Assembly: GCA_026713105.1 (NCBI GenBank)
Contig: JAPOPC010000103.1
Span: 1 to 58,805, forward strand
Origin: Acidimicrobiaceae bacterium
Lineage (GTDB): Bacteria > Actinomycetota > Acidimicrobiia > Acidimicrobiales > Poriferisodalaceae
Direction: 5' to 3'
DNA length: 58,805 nt
Shown: positions 7,996 to 16,118 of the stretch, piece by piece
How positions within the stretch are numbered: position 1 is the stretch's first letter
How the letters are laid out: the number at the start of each line of letters is the position of its first letter
Position numbers and translations under genes: made by a program
Notes under the pieces: generated by a model
What the model saw: the letters and a program-made list of their open reading frames with translations, nothing else
Databases searched by the model: none
What the model was told of the DNA's origin: nothing

Positions 7996-9156
7996 TCACC
8001 CGAGCTGTTCGACGAATTCTGCAACGGACAACACGGGGATGCCGTAGTCGCGGGCCTTGCGGGCCTTGCCGGAGCTGCTCGAAGCATCTGCTGCGACCAG
8101 CAGGTCGCAGTTCTTCTTGGTCACCGTGCTGACTGGTACAAGTCCGGCCAGGGCTGCCAATCGCTCCAGCACATCTCGCCCGACGGCCTCGCCTCCGATG
8201 GTTGCCGTGCCTGTGAAGCAGACGCGGGTGCCTTCCGCCAAGTCGACGCGGCGCTGAGTCTCTGTCACCTCCGGGATCGTTGCGTCGGTGATGTCCAGTG
8301 CTTGCGCGATGCGCTCCATGAGTTCGTGTTCGCCGCGGGTGATGACGTGGTCGCGCTGCGCCGCAGCAACGATGGAGTCCAAATATGCACGATGCGCTTG
8401 GTCGATCTGCCGCCGGTTGATGCCGAGATCTTGTGCTGTCTCGAGCAACTCGCGCCTTTCGGCTTCGGTGACAACGTGATCGTCGAGCACCCAGTCGAGC
8501 AGATCGAGATAGCTCAACAGCGCCTCGTCTGAGAAGGGATAGTGGGCACGCGACACGATCCGCACCATGTCGTTGTTGCTTGCCGCGGCGCTCGGGCGCC
8601 GAAGCGTTCTGGGTCGAGAGCCTTGTTCGATGTAGCCGATGCGACACTTCTCGGTGCCGTTGACTGACAGCGGGTCATCCTCGAGCAGCAGTGACGCCAG
8701 CTGTGCGGTAGCTCGCGCGTCCGACAGCGCACGATGCTGGTCGGGATGCTCAATGCCGAAGCTCTCGCAAGCCAACCCGAGCTTCTGCGACGTGGCACGC
8801 AACGTGCAATAGCCCGCACCGGGGTCGAACGCTGTTCCGAGGCGCTGGAACTCCTGGCCCAGCAACCGCGCATCGAACGCCAGATTGTGCGCGACAAGGA
8901 TGGCCCCCTGCAGACGCCTGCCGAGCGCCCCCGCCACTTCCTCGAAGGTCGGCGCTGCCGAGATCATCGATGCAGTGACCCCATGCACATCGACTGGGCC
9001 CACATCTCGTTCGGGGTTGATGAGGGTGTCGATCTCGTCCACTACGTGCCCGGTGTCGACGTCAACTTCGACAGCGGCGAACTCAACGATCCGGTCGTGT
9101 CGGCCGAAACCGGTGGTCTCACAGTCGATTGCGACGATCCGTTGCTGAAGTGTCAT
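7996..9156 (-). CDS. DEDDh exonuclease (DnaQ-like) with C-terminal BRCT domain
   Basis: ATG 9156 is chosen over a TTG at 9177 because GAGGT precedes it. The N-terminus is a DnaQ/pol III epsilon-type 3'-5' exonuclease: RIVAIDCETTGFG gives the first DxE, HNLAFDARLL supplies the second acidic residue, and HRALSDARATAQLA supplies His and the last Asp (DEDDh). A central region (about 195-290) is helical and carries repeated acidic/His segments, including a VVTEAERRELL and a VITRGEHELM unit that look like a TerB-like helical domain. The C-terminal 80 residues form a BRCT domain (CFTGTATIGG, VTKKNCDLLVAAD, GIPVLSVAEFVEQL) as in NAD-dependent ligase. Likely role: DNA end processing in repair. It is convergent with the operon on its left. 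Confidence 0.85.
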   Translation of the reverse strand: MTLQQRIVAIDCETTGFGRHDRIVEFAAVEVDVDTGHVVDEIDTLINPERDVGPVDVHGVTASMISAAPTFEEVAGALGRRLQGAILVAHNLAFDARLLGQEFQRLGTAFDPGAGYCTLRATSQKLGLACESFGIEHPDQHRALSDARATAQLASLLLEDDPLSVNGTEKCRIGYIEQGSRPRTLRRPSAAASNNDMVRIVSRAHYPFSDEALLSYLDLLDWVLDDHVVTEAERRELLETAQDLGINRRQIDQAHRAYLDSIVAAAQRDHVITRGEHELMERIAQALDITDATIPEVTETQRRVDLAEGTRVCFTGTATIGGEAVGRDVLERLAALAGLVPVSTVTKKNCDLLVAADASSSSGKARKARDYGIPVLSVAEFVEQLG

Positions 9157-9218
9157 GGCTGACCTCGCCCGCTTCAACTCAGGTTGAGCGATGTTGGTGT
9201 TCTTGGCCGGTTAAGTCT

Positions 9219-9256
9219 GACAGCGCCGTTTTGCGCCGGCAAAGCCGGTCGCTGTC
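9219..9256. repeat. 38-base intergenic palindrome
   Basis: The outer arms GACAGCG and CGCTGTC are perfect complements and enclose a second small stem (GCCGGC/GCCGGT around AAA). It lies between two genes on the minus strand, just after the ion-channel stop, so it could act as a terminator for the channel gene or shield the exonuclease mRNA. There is no T-run. Confidence 0.4.
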
Positions 9257-9323
9257 CGGACCGGCGGAAGGTGGCTGCTGTTTGAGGGCTCGAGCGTTGT
9301 CTGCCGGCTCCAATAGTCCCCCG

Positions 9324-10010
9324 TCATGCGTTTTGGGCGTCGTGCTTGTACAGCGCGGAGGCGAGCAAGCCTGACGGCACGGCAACGACGCCGAGGCCGA
9401 TCAGCACGATGAAGATGCTCAGCAATTTGCCGCCGAAGCTCGCCGGCTGATAGCCCTCGGCGCCGGCGGTCAGCGACAGCACCGCCCAGTAGAAGCTGTC
9501 GAAGATGCTGACGTACAGCGTGTCGGGCTGATCGTGTTCGAGCTCGTAGATGCCCACCGATGCGATGAACATCAGAATCCCCGAGGCCGACAAGTACACC
9601 AGCAGCTCGTCGGCGATATCGCGGAACGCCGCACGGAACCGATCGATGGCCTCGCTGCCGCGCACCAGCTTGACGACGCGGAACACACGCAGCAGGCGCA
9701 ACAGGCGCAGCGACGTGCCCGCGGGGACGTTCGCGAAGCCGCCGAGCACAGCCAGCAAGTCCACGATGCCGTAAAAGGAGAAGACATACCGCCACGCCGA
9801 CGGCGCAAGCACGATGCGCGTCACGTATTCGACGCCGAACAGCACCCAGATGACGAGTTCCAGCGTCCACAGCCACCCCGGCAGACCGCCATCAGCCGCG
9901 GCGTAGTGCGTGTCGGCCACCAAAGTGGCCATGGACAGCACGATGACCGCCGTGATGAACACGTTGACCCGGCGGCCGAGCCGAGTATCCAAATCGAAGA
10001 TCTGACGCAC
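9324..10010 (-). CDS. Voltage-gated ion channel superfamily protein with non-canonical pore
   Basis: GTG 10010 is preferred to an ATG further upstream because GGAG stands 6 bases before it and the protein then begins at the usual pre-S1 segment. The 228 residues show S1 (about 15-32), S2 (50-68), S3 (80-92), and an S4 with arginines at every third position (SLRLLRLLRVFRVVKLVRGS, 100-119). S5, a pore helix FYWAVLSL and S6 (IVLIGLGVVAVPSGLLASAL) follow. The overall plan is that of KvAP-like bacterial K+ channels. The selectivity filter is TAGAEGYQP (181-189) where TVGYGD is expected, so K+ selectivity cannot be assumed. It is divergent from the AAA15 gene. Confidence 0.85.
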   Translation of the reverse strand: MRQIFDLDTRLGRRVNVFITAVIVLSMATLVADTHYAAADGGLPGWLWTLELVIWVLFGVEYVTRIVLAPSAWRYVFSFYGIVDLLAVLGGFANVPAGTSLRLLRLLRVFRVVKLVRGSEAIDRFRAAFRDIADELLVYLSASGILMFIASVGIYELEHDQPDTLYVSIFDSFYWAVLSLTAGAEGYQPASFGGKLLSIFIVLIGLGVVAVPSGLLASALYKHDAQNA

Positions 10011-10277
10011 GCATCGCTCCTGTCGCTGATCTGGTGGGGCGTGAGGCTGGCGAATGCGCTTCACGACCGCGCCTGCAGCCGAGGGCGGCGGCGATGCTCT
10101 CGGCGGATTGAATTGCGGGCGGTCCGGTGCGGAGCGCGATGACGGTGGCGAACAGTCACACCGTCCACCGTCGGCGACGTCTGAAGGTTCCGTAAATCGC
10201 TGCGACTTCGAGAAGGCTTGCCGTAGGGTTGCGCGGAGACCTGTATCTCGCCGGGCACAGGCAGATTCGAGCGAGTC

Positions 10278-11684
10278 ATGCGATCAATCACGCTGCGCAA
10301 CTATCGCTGCTTCGGTGACGAGCCTCAGCAGGCTCGACTTGCTCCGCTGACGCTGCTCGTCGGCGAGAACAGCAGCGGCAAGACCTCGCTGATGGCGATG
10401 GTGCGTGCGTTGTGGGATGTCGCCTACGGCGAGCGCGTGCCCAACTTCAAAGAAGACCCGTACGACTTGGGGAGCTTCGACGAGATCGCTCACCATCGCA
10501 GCGCGCGCGGCGGTCGTGCGACAGCTTTTGAATCGCGATTTGAGGTCGACAGGCCACGGCGGCGTCCCAATGGCCGTCCCACCGATCCGCTCCGCTTCAC
10601 GGCCGAGTTCGCCGAACAATGGTCAGCGCCAGTGCCCGTCCGACGCCGAGCTGAGTGCTCGGACTCGTGGTTTCAACATGAGGTGATCGACGCCGATACA
10701 GAGCGGCTGGAACTGGGCAGCACCTCAGGGCGGTGGATCTGTACTGCGGCTGCAACCCCTTCACGAGAGCGCGCAACGGCCTCCTCGGATTCGCTCGTTT
10801 CGCTGGACAGGCAATTGTTCGGACTCCGATTTGCTGCGCGTGAAGGGCGATCGAGTCGTTGGAAGGTTCAGGCGCTCGACAATTCGCCAGAACTGACTGA
10901 GAAAATACTGATTGACCTCGAAGCCGCCTTGACGCTTCAGAACCGCATCAAGCAGGCGGTGCGAGACACTCGCAGACATCGACCGTTTGCAAGTGCACCT
11001 GTTCGATCGCAACCGAAGCGCACGTACGATCCGTCGCTCGTTGCCGCGGATGCCGTTGGCGATTATGTCCCGACGTATCTCGCTCAGCTTGCGTTGCGCG
11101 CCCCCGAAGCATGGTCCGAGTTGAAGGAACGCATCGAGTCATTCGGGCGATCTGCAGAGATATTTGATGAGTTGAGGATCCGCCGACACGGCACAGGCGG
11201 TTCGGATTCGTTTCAAGTCCAAGTAAGGAAATTCGGCAGCCGCCGCGCAAGGGGTCCCTACAGGAACCTCGTTGACGTCGGCTACGGCGTCAATCAGGTG
11301 CTGCCCGTGATCACTGAACTGCTCCGGGACGACGGTCCCCGCACGCTGCTCCTACAGCAGCCGGAGGTACACCTGCACCCTTCTGCCCAGGCGGCACTCG
11401 GCGGCCTCCTGTGCCAACTTGCTGCTACTCGCTCGAAACAGCCGAGACGACAGATCATCGTCGAAACACACAGTGACTTCATCATCGATCGTGTCCGTAT
11501 GGCAGTGCGAGACGAGCTGGCTGGCCTTTCGCCTGAGGAAGTCTCGATCGTCTTCTTTGAGCGCTGCGGTCTCGATGTGCGGCTGCATTCGATCTCTGTC
11601 GATCGGTTGGGCAATATCGAAGGCGCTCCCGCGGGCTACCGCCAGTTCTTCATGGACGAACTCCAGCGTTCGCTCGGTGGCTGA
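10278..11684 (+). CDS. AAA15/OLD-like ABC-ATPase-domain protein
   Basis: The 468-residue protein starts with the RecF/OLD-type strand ITLRNYRCFGD and the Walker A LVGENSSGKTS (about 27-37). A signature-like region follows, and near residue 360 a Walker B with QPEVHLHPSAQ, as in AAA15 (DUF3696-like) ATPases. The H-loop is IIVETHSDFIIDRV. No TOPRIM domain follows, unlike full OLD nucleases. The gene is followed after 3 bases by a PIN-domain nuclease gene. An AAA15 sensor ATPase paired with a separate nuclease is the layout of several known phage-defence modules (for example PARIS, which uses a TOPRIM partner), so a similar role is inferred. Confidence 0.8.
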   Translation: MRSITLRNYRCFGDEPQQARLAPLTLLVGENSSGKTSLMAMVRALWDVAYGERVPNFKEDPYDLGSFDEIAHHRSARGGRATAFESRFEVDRPRRRPNGRPTDPLRFTAEFAEQWSAPVPVRRRAECSDSWFQHEVIDADTERLELGSTSGRWICTAAATPSRERATASSDSLVSLDRQLFGLRFAAREGRSSRWKVQALDNSPELTEKILIDLEAALTLQNRIKQAVRDTRRHRPFASAPVRSQPKRTYDPSLVAADAVGDYVPTYLAQLALRAPEAWSELKERIESFGRSAEIFDELRIRRHGTGGSDSFQVQVRKFGSRRARGPYRNLVDVGYGVNQVLPVITELLRDDGPRTLLLQQPEVHLHPSAQAALGGLLCQLAATRSKQPRRQIIVETHSDFIIDRVRMAVRDELAGLSPEEVSIVFFERCGLDVRLHSISVDRLGNIEGAPAGYRQFFMDELQRSLGG

Positions 11685-11687
11685 GCG

Positions 11688-12182
11688 GTGTGCGCCATCG
11701 TGGATGTCAATGTCGTCAGCGAACTCTGGGAGGGTGGCGGAACTGCAGCAGGACAAGCGTTCCGCAAGGCGGTCGAACAGGGCCGAGTTCCGCTTGTATT
11801 GGGCGGAACGCTCAGCGACGAGTTGAGCGGGGCCGGCGAATCGATGCGCCGCTGGCTCGCTGAGCTTCAACTAGCCGGACGGTTGGTGCAAGTGGACGGC
11901 GAGCAGGTCGCGCGCCGAACCAGCGAGCTGAACCAAGTCAACGTCGACGGTACGGCTCAATGCAGTTCAGACGATGAGCATGTCATTGCTCTCGCGCTGG
12001 TCTCGGGTGCCCGCCTTCTCTACACGAACGATGCAGCACTGACAGACGACTTCAAGGACAAGACCTTGGTCGACGCGCCCCGGGGACGGGTCTACACAAC
12101 GCGGGCGTCGGGGGACCTCCGCGGCAGCCACCGTGCGCTGCTGCGTCGAACCGATCTGTGCAGCCGCGGGGCCGCCTCGTAG
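11688..12182 (+). CDS. PIN-domain nuclease partnered with the AAA15 ATPase
   Basis: GTG 11688 lies 3 bases after the ATPase stop. The start CAIVDVNVVSELW gives the first PIN aspartate; a glutamate-bearing helix follows. The late SSDDEHVIALALVSGARLLYTNDAAL supplies the clustered acidic residues and the TND strand characteristic of VapC-like PIN RNases. Length (164 aa) is slightly above the usual 130-150. No small antitoxin gene sits upstream, so regulation by the AAA15 protein rather than by a VapB-type antitoxin is likely. Confidence 0.8.
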   Translation: MCAIVDVNVVSELWEGGGTAAGQAFRKAVEQGRVPLVLGGTLSDELSGAGESMRRWLAELQLAGRLVQVDGEQVARRTSELNQVNVDGTAQCSSDDEHVIALALVSGARLLYTNDAALTDDFKDKTLVDAPRGRVYTTRASGDLRGSHRALLRRTDLCSRGAAS

Positions 12183-12297
12183 CGAGTCGCCACATTCGAA
12201 TGCCTTTGTGCGGGTGATGGATGGCTACTGTCGTGCGGGCGTCGCTGTGGCCCAGCGGCCTGCGACGACAGCCGCACCCAAAGCGAGCGAGGAAACC

Positions 12298-12939
12298 ATG
12301 GAACTTGGCGAGGCAGCACTGACGTCGATGACGACGAGGTACTTCACGAAGGACCCCGTCTCTGACGAGACACTCGAGCAGGCGTTCGACTACGCGCGTC
12401 ACGCACCACAGGGCGGCAACCGCCAGCCGGTGCGCTTCATCGTCGTGCGTGACGACAAGAAGAAGCGGCAGCTGCAGGAGTGGTACCTGGAGCCGTGGAA
12501 GGCCTACCTCGGCATGGCCCGCAGCGGCGACATCGAGATCGTCGGCGAGAAGGCGAAGCGCCTGCTCGACAGCGCCGACTACTTCGCCGAGCATTTCGCC
12601 GAGGTGCCGGTGATCGTGGTCGCGTGCGGCTACATCGACGGCGTCCATCCCACAGACACCGAGCTTGGACGCCTCAGCGTCGTGGGCGGCGGCTCGATTT
12701 ACCCCGCCGTGCAGAACTTCCTGCTTGGCTGCCGCGAAGCTGGCCTCGGCACCGCGCTGACCACGCTGCTGTGCATGTACGAGCCGCAGGTCGCCGAGAT
12801 GCTGGACATCCCCGAAGGCGTGGCCACTGCGGCCCACATCGCCGTCGGCTACCGGTCCACGCCGTTCCCGCGCAAGCTCGACCGGCTGCCGCTGTCGGAG
12901 ATCGTCTTCGACGAAGCCTGGGGCAACTCGACCTATTAG
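12298..12939 (+). CDS. Nitroreductase-family FMN oxidoreductase
   Basis: ATG 12298 follows a GAGGAAA site; earlier in-frame starts lack a ribosome site and would add a non-homologous tail. The 213-residue protein has the nitroreductase opening (TRYFTKDPVSDETLEQAFDYARHAPQGGNRQP) with the FMN-phosphate contacting Arg and the PSGGNxQP-like loop. A central PVIVVACGY strand and a C-terminal NFLLGCREAGLGTALTTL helix complete the fold. It would reduce nitro compounds, quinones or related electrophiles with NAD(P)H; the substrate is unknown. It stands alone between the PIN gene and a membrane protein gene. Confidence 0.85.
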   Translation: MELGEAALTSMTTRYFTKDPVSDETLEQAFDYARHAPQGGNRQPVRFIVVRDDKKKRQLQEWYLEPWKAYLGMARSGDIEIVGEKAKRLLDSADYFAEHFAEVPVIVVACGYIDGVHPTDTELGRLSVVGGGSIYPAVQNFLLGCREAGLGTALTTLLCMYEPQVAEMLDIPEGVATAAHIAVGYRSTPFPRKLDRLPLSEIVFDEAWGNSTY

Positions 12940-13019
12940 CCGCCTGCGCTCACTCCTGATGCCGTCGCCGCGGGTCCCGAGAGCATCCCGGCGACCGTGT
13001 TCCTTCGCAAGGCCGCGCC

Positions 13020-14333
13020 ATGACTGAGCCGGACGATCCGGCGTTGGCCGATCTTTCGGACGCGCCTGCTGGATTGCGGTCGGAGGCCGAAACGCTGCGG
13101 GCGGCGGGCCTCGATGCCGACGAGGCGTTGCTCATTGCGGCACGGCGGTTGGCCGTGAGCGACGCTGAAGTGAGGGCGTTCGCTCGGGAGCGCTTCGCCG
13201 GGATCTGGGACGAGCCAGAGCCCGAGGCTGCGCCTGATGGCGACGAGCGCGGCACCGGGCAGCACGGATTCTGGGTCATGGCTGCGTTCGCCGTGGCGGC
13301 GGCGGTGGCAATTCGTCTGCCCGAGGCGTTCGGCTTCGCAGTGGCCGATTCGCAGGACGCCGACTTCTACGCACGCAACTACAGCCTGCTCGTCTTGCCC
13401 CCGTTGGCGGGCTGGTTCGTGTGGCTGAAGCGACCGCCGAATTGGGTGATAGTCGTGATCGGCGGGGTCGTCGCAGTCTCAGCGACCGTCATCAACGCCT
13501 ATCCGTTCGACGACGACAGCTCGAGCTTCGTGCTGGCGGTGCTCCACCTGCCAGTGCTGCTGTGGCTGGTCATCGGCCTCGCTCGAGCCGGGGAACGTTG
13601 GCGGCTGTCAGGCCAGCGCATGGACTACGTGCGCTTCACCGGCGAGTGGATCGTGTACGGCGTACTGATCGCGCTGGCAGGAGCGGTGTTCAGCGCCCTG
13701 ACCGTCGGGGCCTTTGTCGCTCTGGACATCGATACGAGATGGATGACGGAGTGGGTGATGGTCGGCGGGTCGGCCGGCGCCGTTGTCGTCACCGCCTGGC
13801 TCGTGGAGTTCTGGGCCGGCGCAGTCTCGAAGTTCGCCTCGATGCTGGCGTACATCTTCACGCCGCTCTTCGCAGCGATGCTGGTGGTGTTCCTCGTGGC
13901 CGTGCCGGCGACAGGTCGCAGCATCGAGGGCGACCGAGAGGCGCTCATCCTGTTCAACGTGCTGCTGGGCTTCGTCGTCGGCCTGCTGCTGTTCTGGGGT
14001 GCTGCGAGGCGGCCCGGAGACCGGCCGGGATTCTTCGACGGCGCCTCGACCGTGCTGGCGAGCGCAGGCTTGCTCACCGGCGTCCTGACCTTGGCGGCTG
14101 TCATCGGCCGCATCGCGGACTTTGGCTGGAGCCCGAACCGAGCCGCACTCTTGGGCATCAACGCCATATTCGCCGTGAACCTGGCCGGCAGCGTGTGGCT
14201 GTACCTCGAGCTGTGGCGCAAGCGACGCCCCTTCGACGACATCGTGCGTTGGCAGACCGCCCACCTCGCCGCGTACGCCGCTTGGGCCGCAGTGGTGGTC
14301 GTGGCCTTCCCACCGATCTTCGCCTTCGCCTAG
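13020..14333 (+). CDS. DUF4153-like multi-pass membrane protein with cytosolic N-terminal helix domain
   Basis: The first 60 residues form a soluble helical module (LRSEAETLRAAGLDADEALLIAARRL) resembling the permease-prefix domains fused to bacterial membrane proteins. From about residue 80 there are roughly ten hydrophobic segments. The pattern LHLPVLLWLVIGL followed by RMDYVRFTGEWIVYG and AFVALDID matches the DUF4153 family as I know it. Function is unknown. It stands between a nitroreductase and a hydratase gene, with no obvious operon link. Confidence 0.75.
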   Translation: MTEPDDPALADLSDAPAGLRSEAETLRAAGLDADEALLIAARRLAVSDAEVRAFARERFAGIWDEPEPEAAPDGDERGTGQHGFWVMAAFAVAAAVAIRLPEAFGFAVADSQDADFYARNYSLLVLPPLAGWFVWLKRPPNWVIVVIGGVVAVSATVINAYPFDDDSSSFVLAVLHLPVLLWLVIGLARAGERWRLSGQRMDYVRFTGEWIVYGVLIALAGAVFSALTVGAFVALDIDTRWMTEWVMVGGSAGAVVVTAWLVEFWAGAVSKFASMLAYIFTPLFAAMLVVFLVAVPATGRSIEGDREALILFNVLLGFVVGLLLFWGAARRPGDRPGFFDGASTVLASAGLLTGVLTLAAVIGRIADFGWSPNRAALLGINAIFAVNLAGSVWLYLELWRKRRPFDDIVRWQTAHLAAYAAWAAVVVVAFPPIFAFA

Positions 14334-14482
14334 CCCACGACGCCGGACGCCGGGCCAACTCGATCTGCAGGCGCCTTCTTGCAGAGCCTGGTGACGATAG
14401 ATGGGCGGGGCGGCGGAAGCTCTAGCGTTCTCGGCTGGCTGGCTTTGAGGCGCGCCGGAGCGCCGGGGACGGGGAGCACGAC

Positions 14483-15289
14483 ATGGCGATGACCGACGAG
14501 CAGCGGCAGCAAGCGGCTGCGGCGCTGCTGCATGCCGAGAACACCCGCGAGTGGATCGACCCGATCACCGACACCTACCCGGGTGCCGACAACGAGGACG
14601 CCTACGCCATCGGCCAGTACGTCACCGACGCCAAGGTGGCGGCCGGTCGCGTCATCAAGGGGTACAAGGTGGGCCTCACCTCCAAGGCCATGCGCTCTAC
14701 GTCGGGCGCCACCGAGCCCGACTACGGGACGCTGTTCGACAACTGGTTCCTCGACGAGGGCTCCATCGTGCCGGCGTCGATCCTGAACGTCCCGCTGGTG
14801 GAGATCGAGATTGTCTTCGTACTGAAATCGGACCTCGGCGGCCCCGACACCAACGCCATCGACGTGATGCGGGCAACCGACTTCATCCTGCCCGGCATCG
14901 AGGTGGTGGACCGCCGCTACAACCGGCGCAGCACCCAGGCCGGGGTGGCCGACAGCATCGCCGACGCAGCATCGTGCGGGTTCATCATCGTGGGCGGCCG
15001 CCCGACCAAGCTCACCGACATCGACATCCGCCACATCGGTGGTGCGCTGTACCTGAATGGCGACCTCGAAGAGTCCGGCACCGCCGCAGCCGTCATGGGC
15101 AACCCGCTCAACTCTGTGGCCTGGCTGGCCCGCAAGCTCGACGAGTTCGGCGTCTCCATGTCAGCGGGCCACGCGATCCTGTCGGGCTCATTCATTCGCG
15201 CCCGCACGATTCGCCCCGGCGACGCCATCGTCGCCGACTTCGGCCCCCTCGGCCAGATCAGCTTCGGTGTCGGAGACCCCGAAGGTTGA
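14483..15289 (+). CDS. 2-keto-4-pentenoate hydratase / 2-oxohepta-3-enedioate hydratase family
   Basis: The 268-residue protein has the FAH-superfamily hydratase plan. It shows IDPITDTYPGADNEDAYAIGQY at the N-terminus, GYKVGLTSKAMR (substrate loop), EIEIVFVL with the metal-ligand glutamates near residue 110, and the C-terminal AGHAILSGSF and GQISFGVG strands. Family members (MhpD, HpaH/HpcG) add water to dienoates in the lower branch of meta-cleavage pathways. The RidA, TauD-type dioxygenase and enolase-family genes close by suggest a catabolic neighbourhood, although no ring-cleavage dioxygenase is present in the window. Confidence 0.85.
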   Translation: MAMTDEQRQQAAAALLHAENTREWIDPITDTYPGADNEDAYAIGQYVTDAKVAAGRVIKGYKVGLTSKAMRSTSGATEPDYGTLFDNWFLDEGSIVPASILNVPLVEIEIVFVLKSDLGGPDTNAIDVMRATDFILPGIEVVDRRYNRRSTQAGVADSIADAASCGFIIVGGRPTKLTDIDIRHIGGALYLNGDLEESGTAAAVMGNPLNSVAWLARKLDEFGVSMSAGHAILSGSFIRARTIRPGDAIVADFGPLGQISFGVGDPEG

Positions 15290-15336
15290 CCCAGTGGCGT
15301 AGGAGTGCCCGGGGAGGGCGACTGACGCTCAGCAGC

Positions 15337-15723
15337 TCAGTCTTCGACGTAGGCCTCGAAGGTGCAGGAGATCTGCACCGGCCCGCCGCCTTCCACCTTC
15401 ATGTTGTGGCGCGACGGCCGCGACTCAGGGTCGGGGAAGCGCTCCAGCCATGGGCCGTTCAGCGCTGGGCGTGACGCCGCAGGGTCGGTGACGTAAAACG
15501 TCATCTTGGCCATGTCGTCCCACGTGGCGCCGGCGCCCTCGAGCATCTGGCCGACATGGGTGAAGAGATTCTCGATCTGCTCCTCGAGCGAGTCGGGCAC
15601 GTCGCGCGAGCCCGGATTCGTCGGCGGCGTGATGCTGCTCACTACGAGCGGACCGATCCGCGTCGCAGCGGGAATCGGGTTCGCGTGCTGGAAGCTCTCG
15701 ATCTCAATCGACTTGCGTGCCAT
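15337..15723 (-). CDS. RidA (YjgF/YER057c) family protein
   Basis: The 128-residue product shows the RidA features: HANPIPAATRIGPLVVSS at the N-terminus, LEEQIENLFTHVGQMLEGAGATWDDMAKMTFYV in the centre, and a C-terminal strand pair. Classical RidA has a catalytic Arg in RS(A) near residue 105; here SRPSRHNM occupies that area, so deaminase activity is plausible but not certain. RidA proteins trimerise and hydrolyse reactive enamines/imines. Start ATG 15723 follows GGAGGAG. Confidence 0.85.
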   Translation of the reverse strand: MARKSIEIESFQHANPIPAATRIGPLVVSSITPPTNPGSRDVPDSLEEQIENLFTHVGQMLEGAGATWDDMAKMTFYVTDPAASRPALNGPWLERFPDPESRPSRHNMKVEGGGPVQISCTFEAYVED

Positions 15724-15830
15724 GACGAGTTCTCCTCCGCGGCTGATGCTCAGCCCGCTGCTCGGGTCGTGCCCGCAAACCTACGCGAGGACGCGCACGG
15801 CACCGTCGGGTTCACCCATCAACGAGCGGG

Positions 15831-16118
15831 TTAGGCGCCCTCGACCGCAACCATTTGGAATTCGGCGGCACCAGCTCGAACGTCACGAGCGTGGCGGTAC
15901 TTCTCGGAGTCGTAGAACGCCTTTGCTGAGTCCATGTCGGGGAATTCCAGCACCACGAGGCGCCGGTTCTCCTCGGGACCTTCGAGGGTCTCCGACTCGC
16001 CGCCCCGCACGATGAACTTCCCGCCGCTCTCGGCGACGGCAGCCGGCGACAGCGCCTTGTACTTCTCGTACTGGTCTGGGTCGGTGACGTTGACCCGCGT
16101 GATGACGTATGCAGCCAC
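15831..16118 (-). CDS. DUF1330 family protein
   Basis: The GTG at 16118-16116 overlaps the TAG of the upstream dioxygenase gene by one base, so the genes are coupled. The 95 residues (AAYVITRVNVTDPDQYEKY, GGKFIVRGG, RLVVLEFPDMDSAKAFYDSEKY) are a textbook DUF1330 ferredoxin-like dimeric alpha/beta barrel fold. Catalytic role is unknown; such proteins often accompany catabolic enzymes. Confidence 0.85.
   Translation of the reverse strand: MAAYVITRVNVTDPDQYEKYKALSPAAVAESGGKFIVRGGESETLEGPEENRRLVVLEFPDMDSAKAFYDSEKYRHARDVRAGAAEFQMVAVEGA

Noticed and set aside
11688..12182. VapBC toxin-antitoxin pair
   Set aside because: No small DNA-binding antitoxin gene upstream; the coupled upstream gene is a 468-residue AAA15 ATPase.
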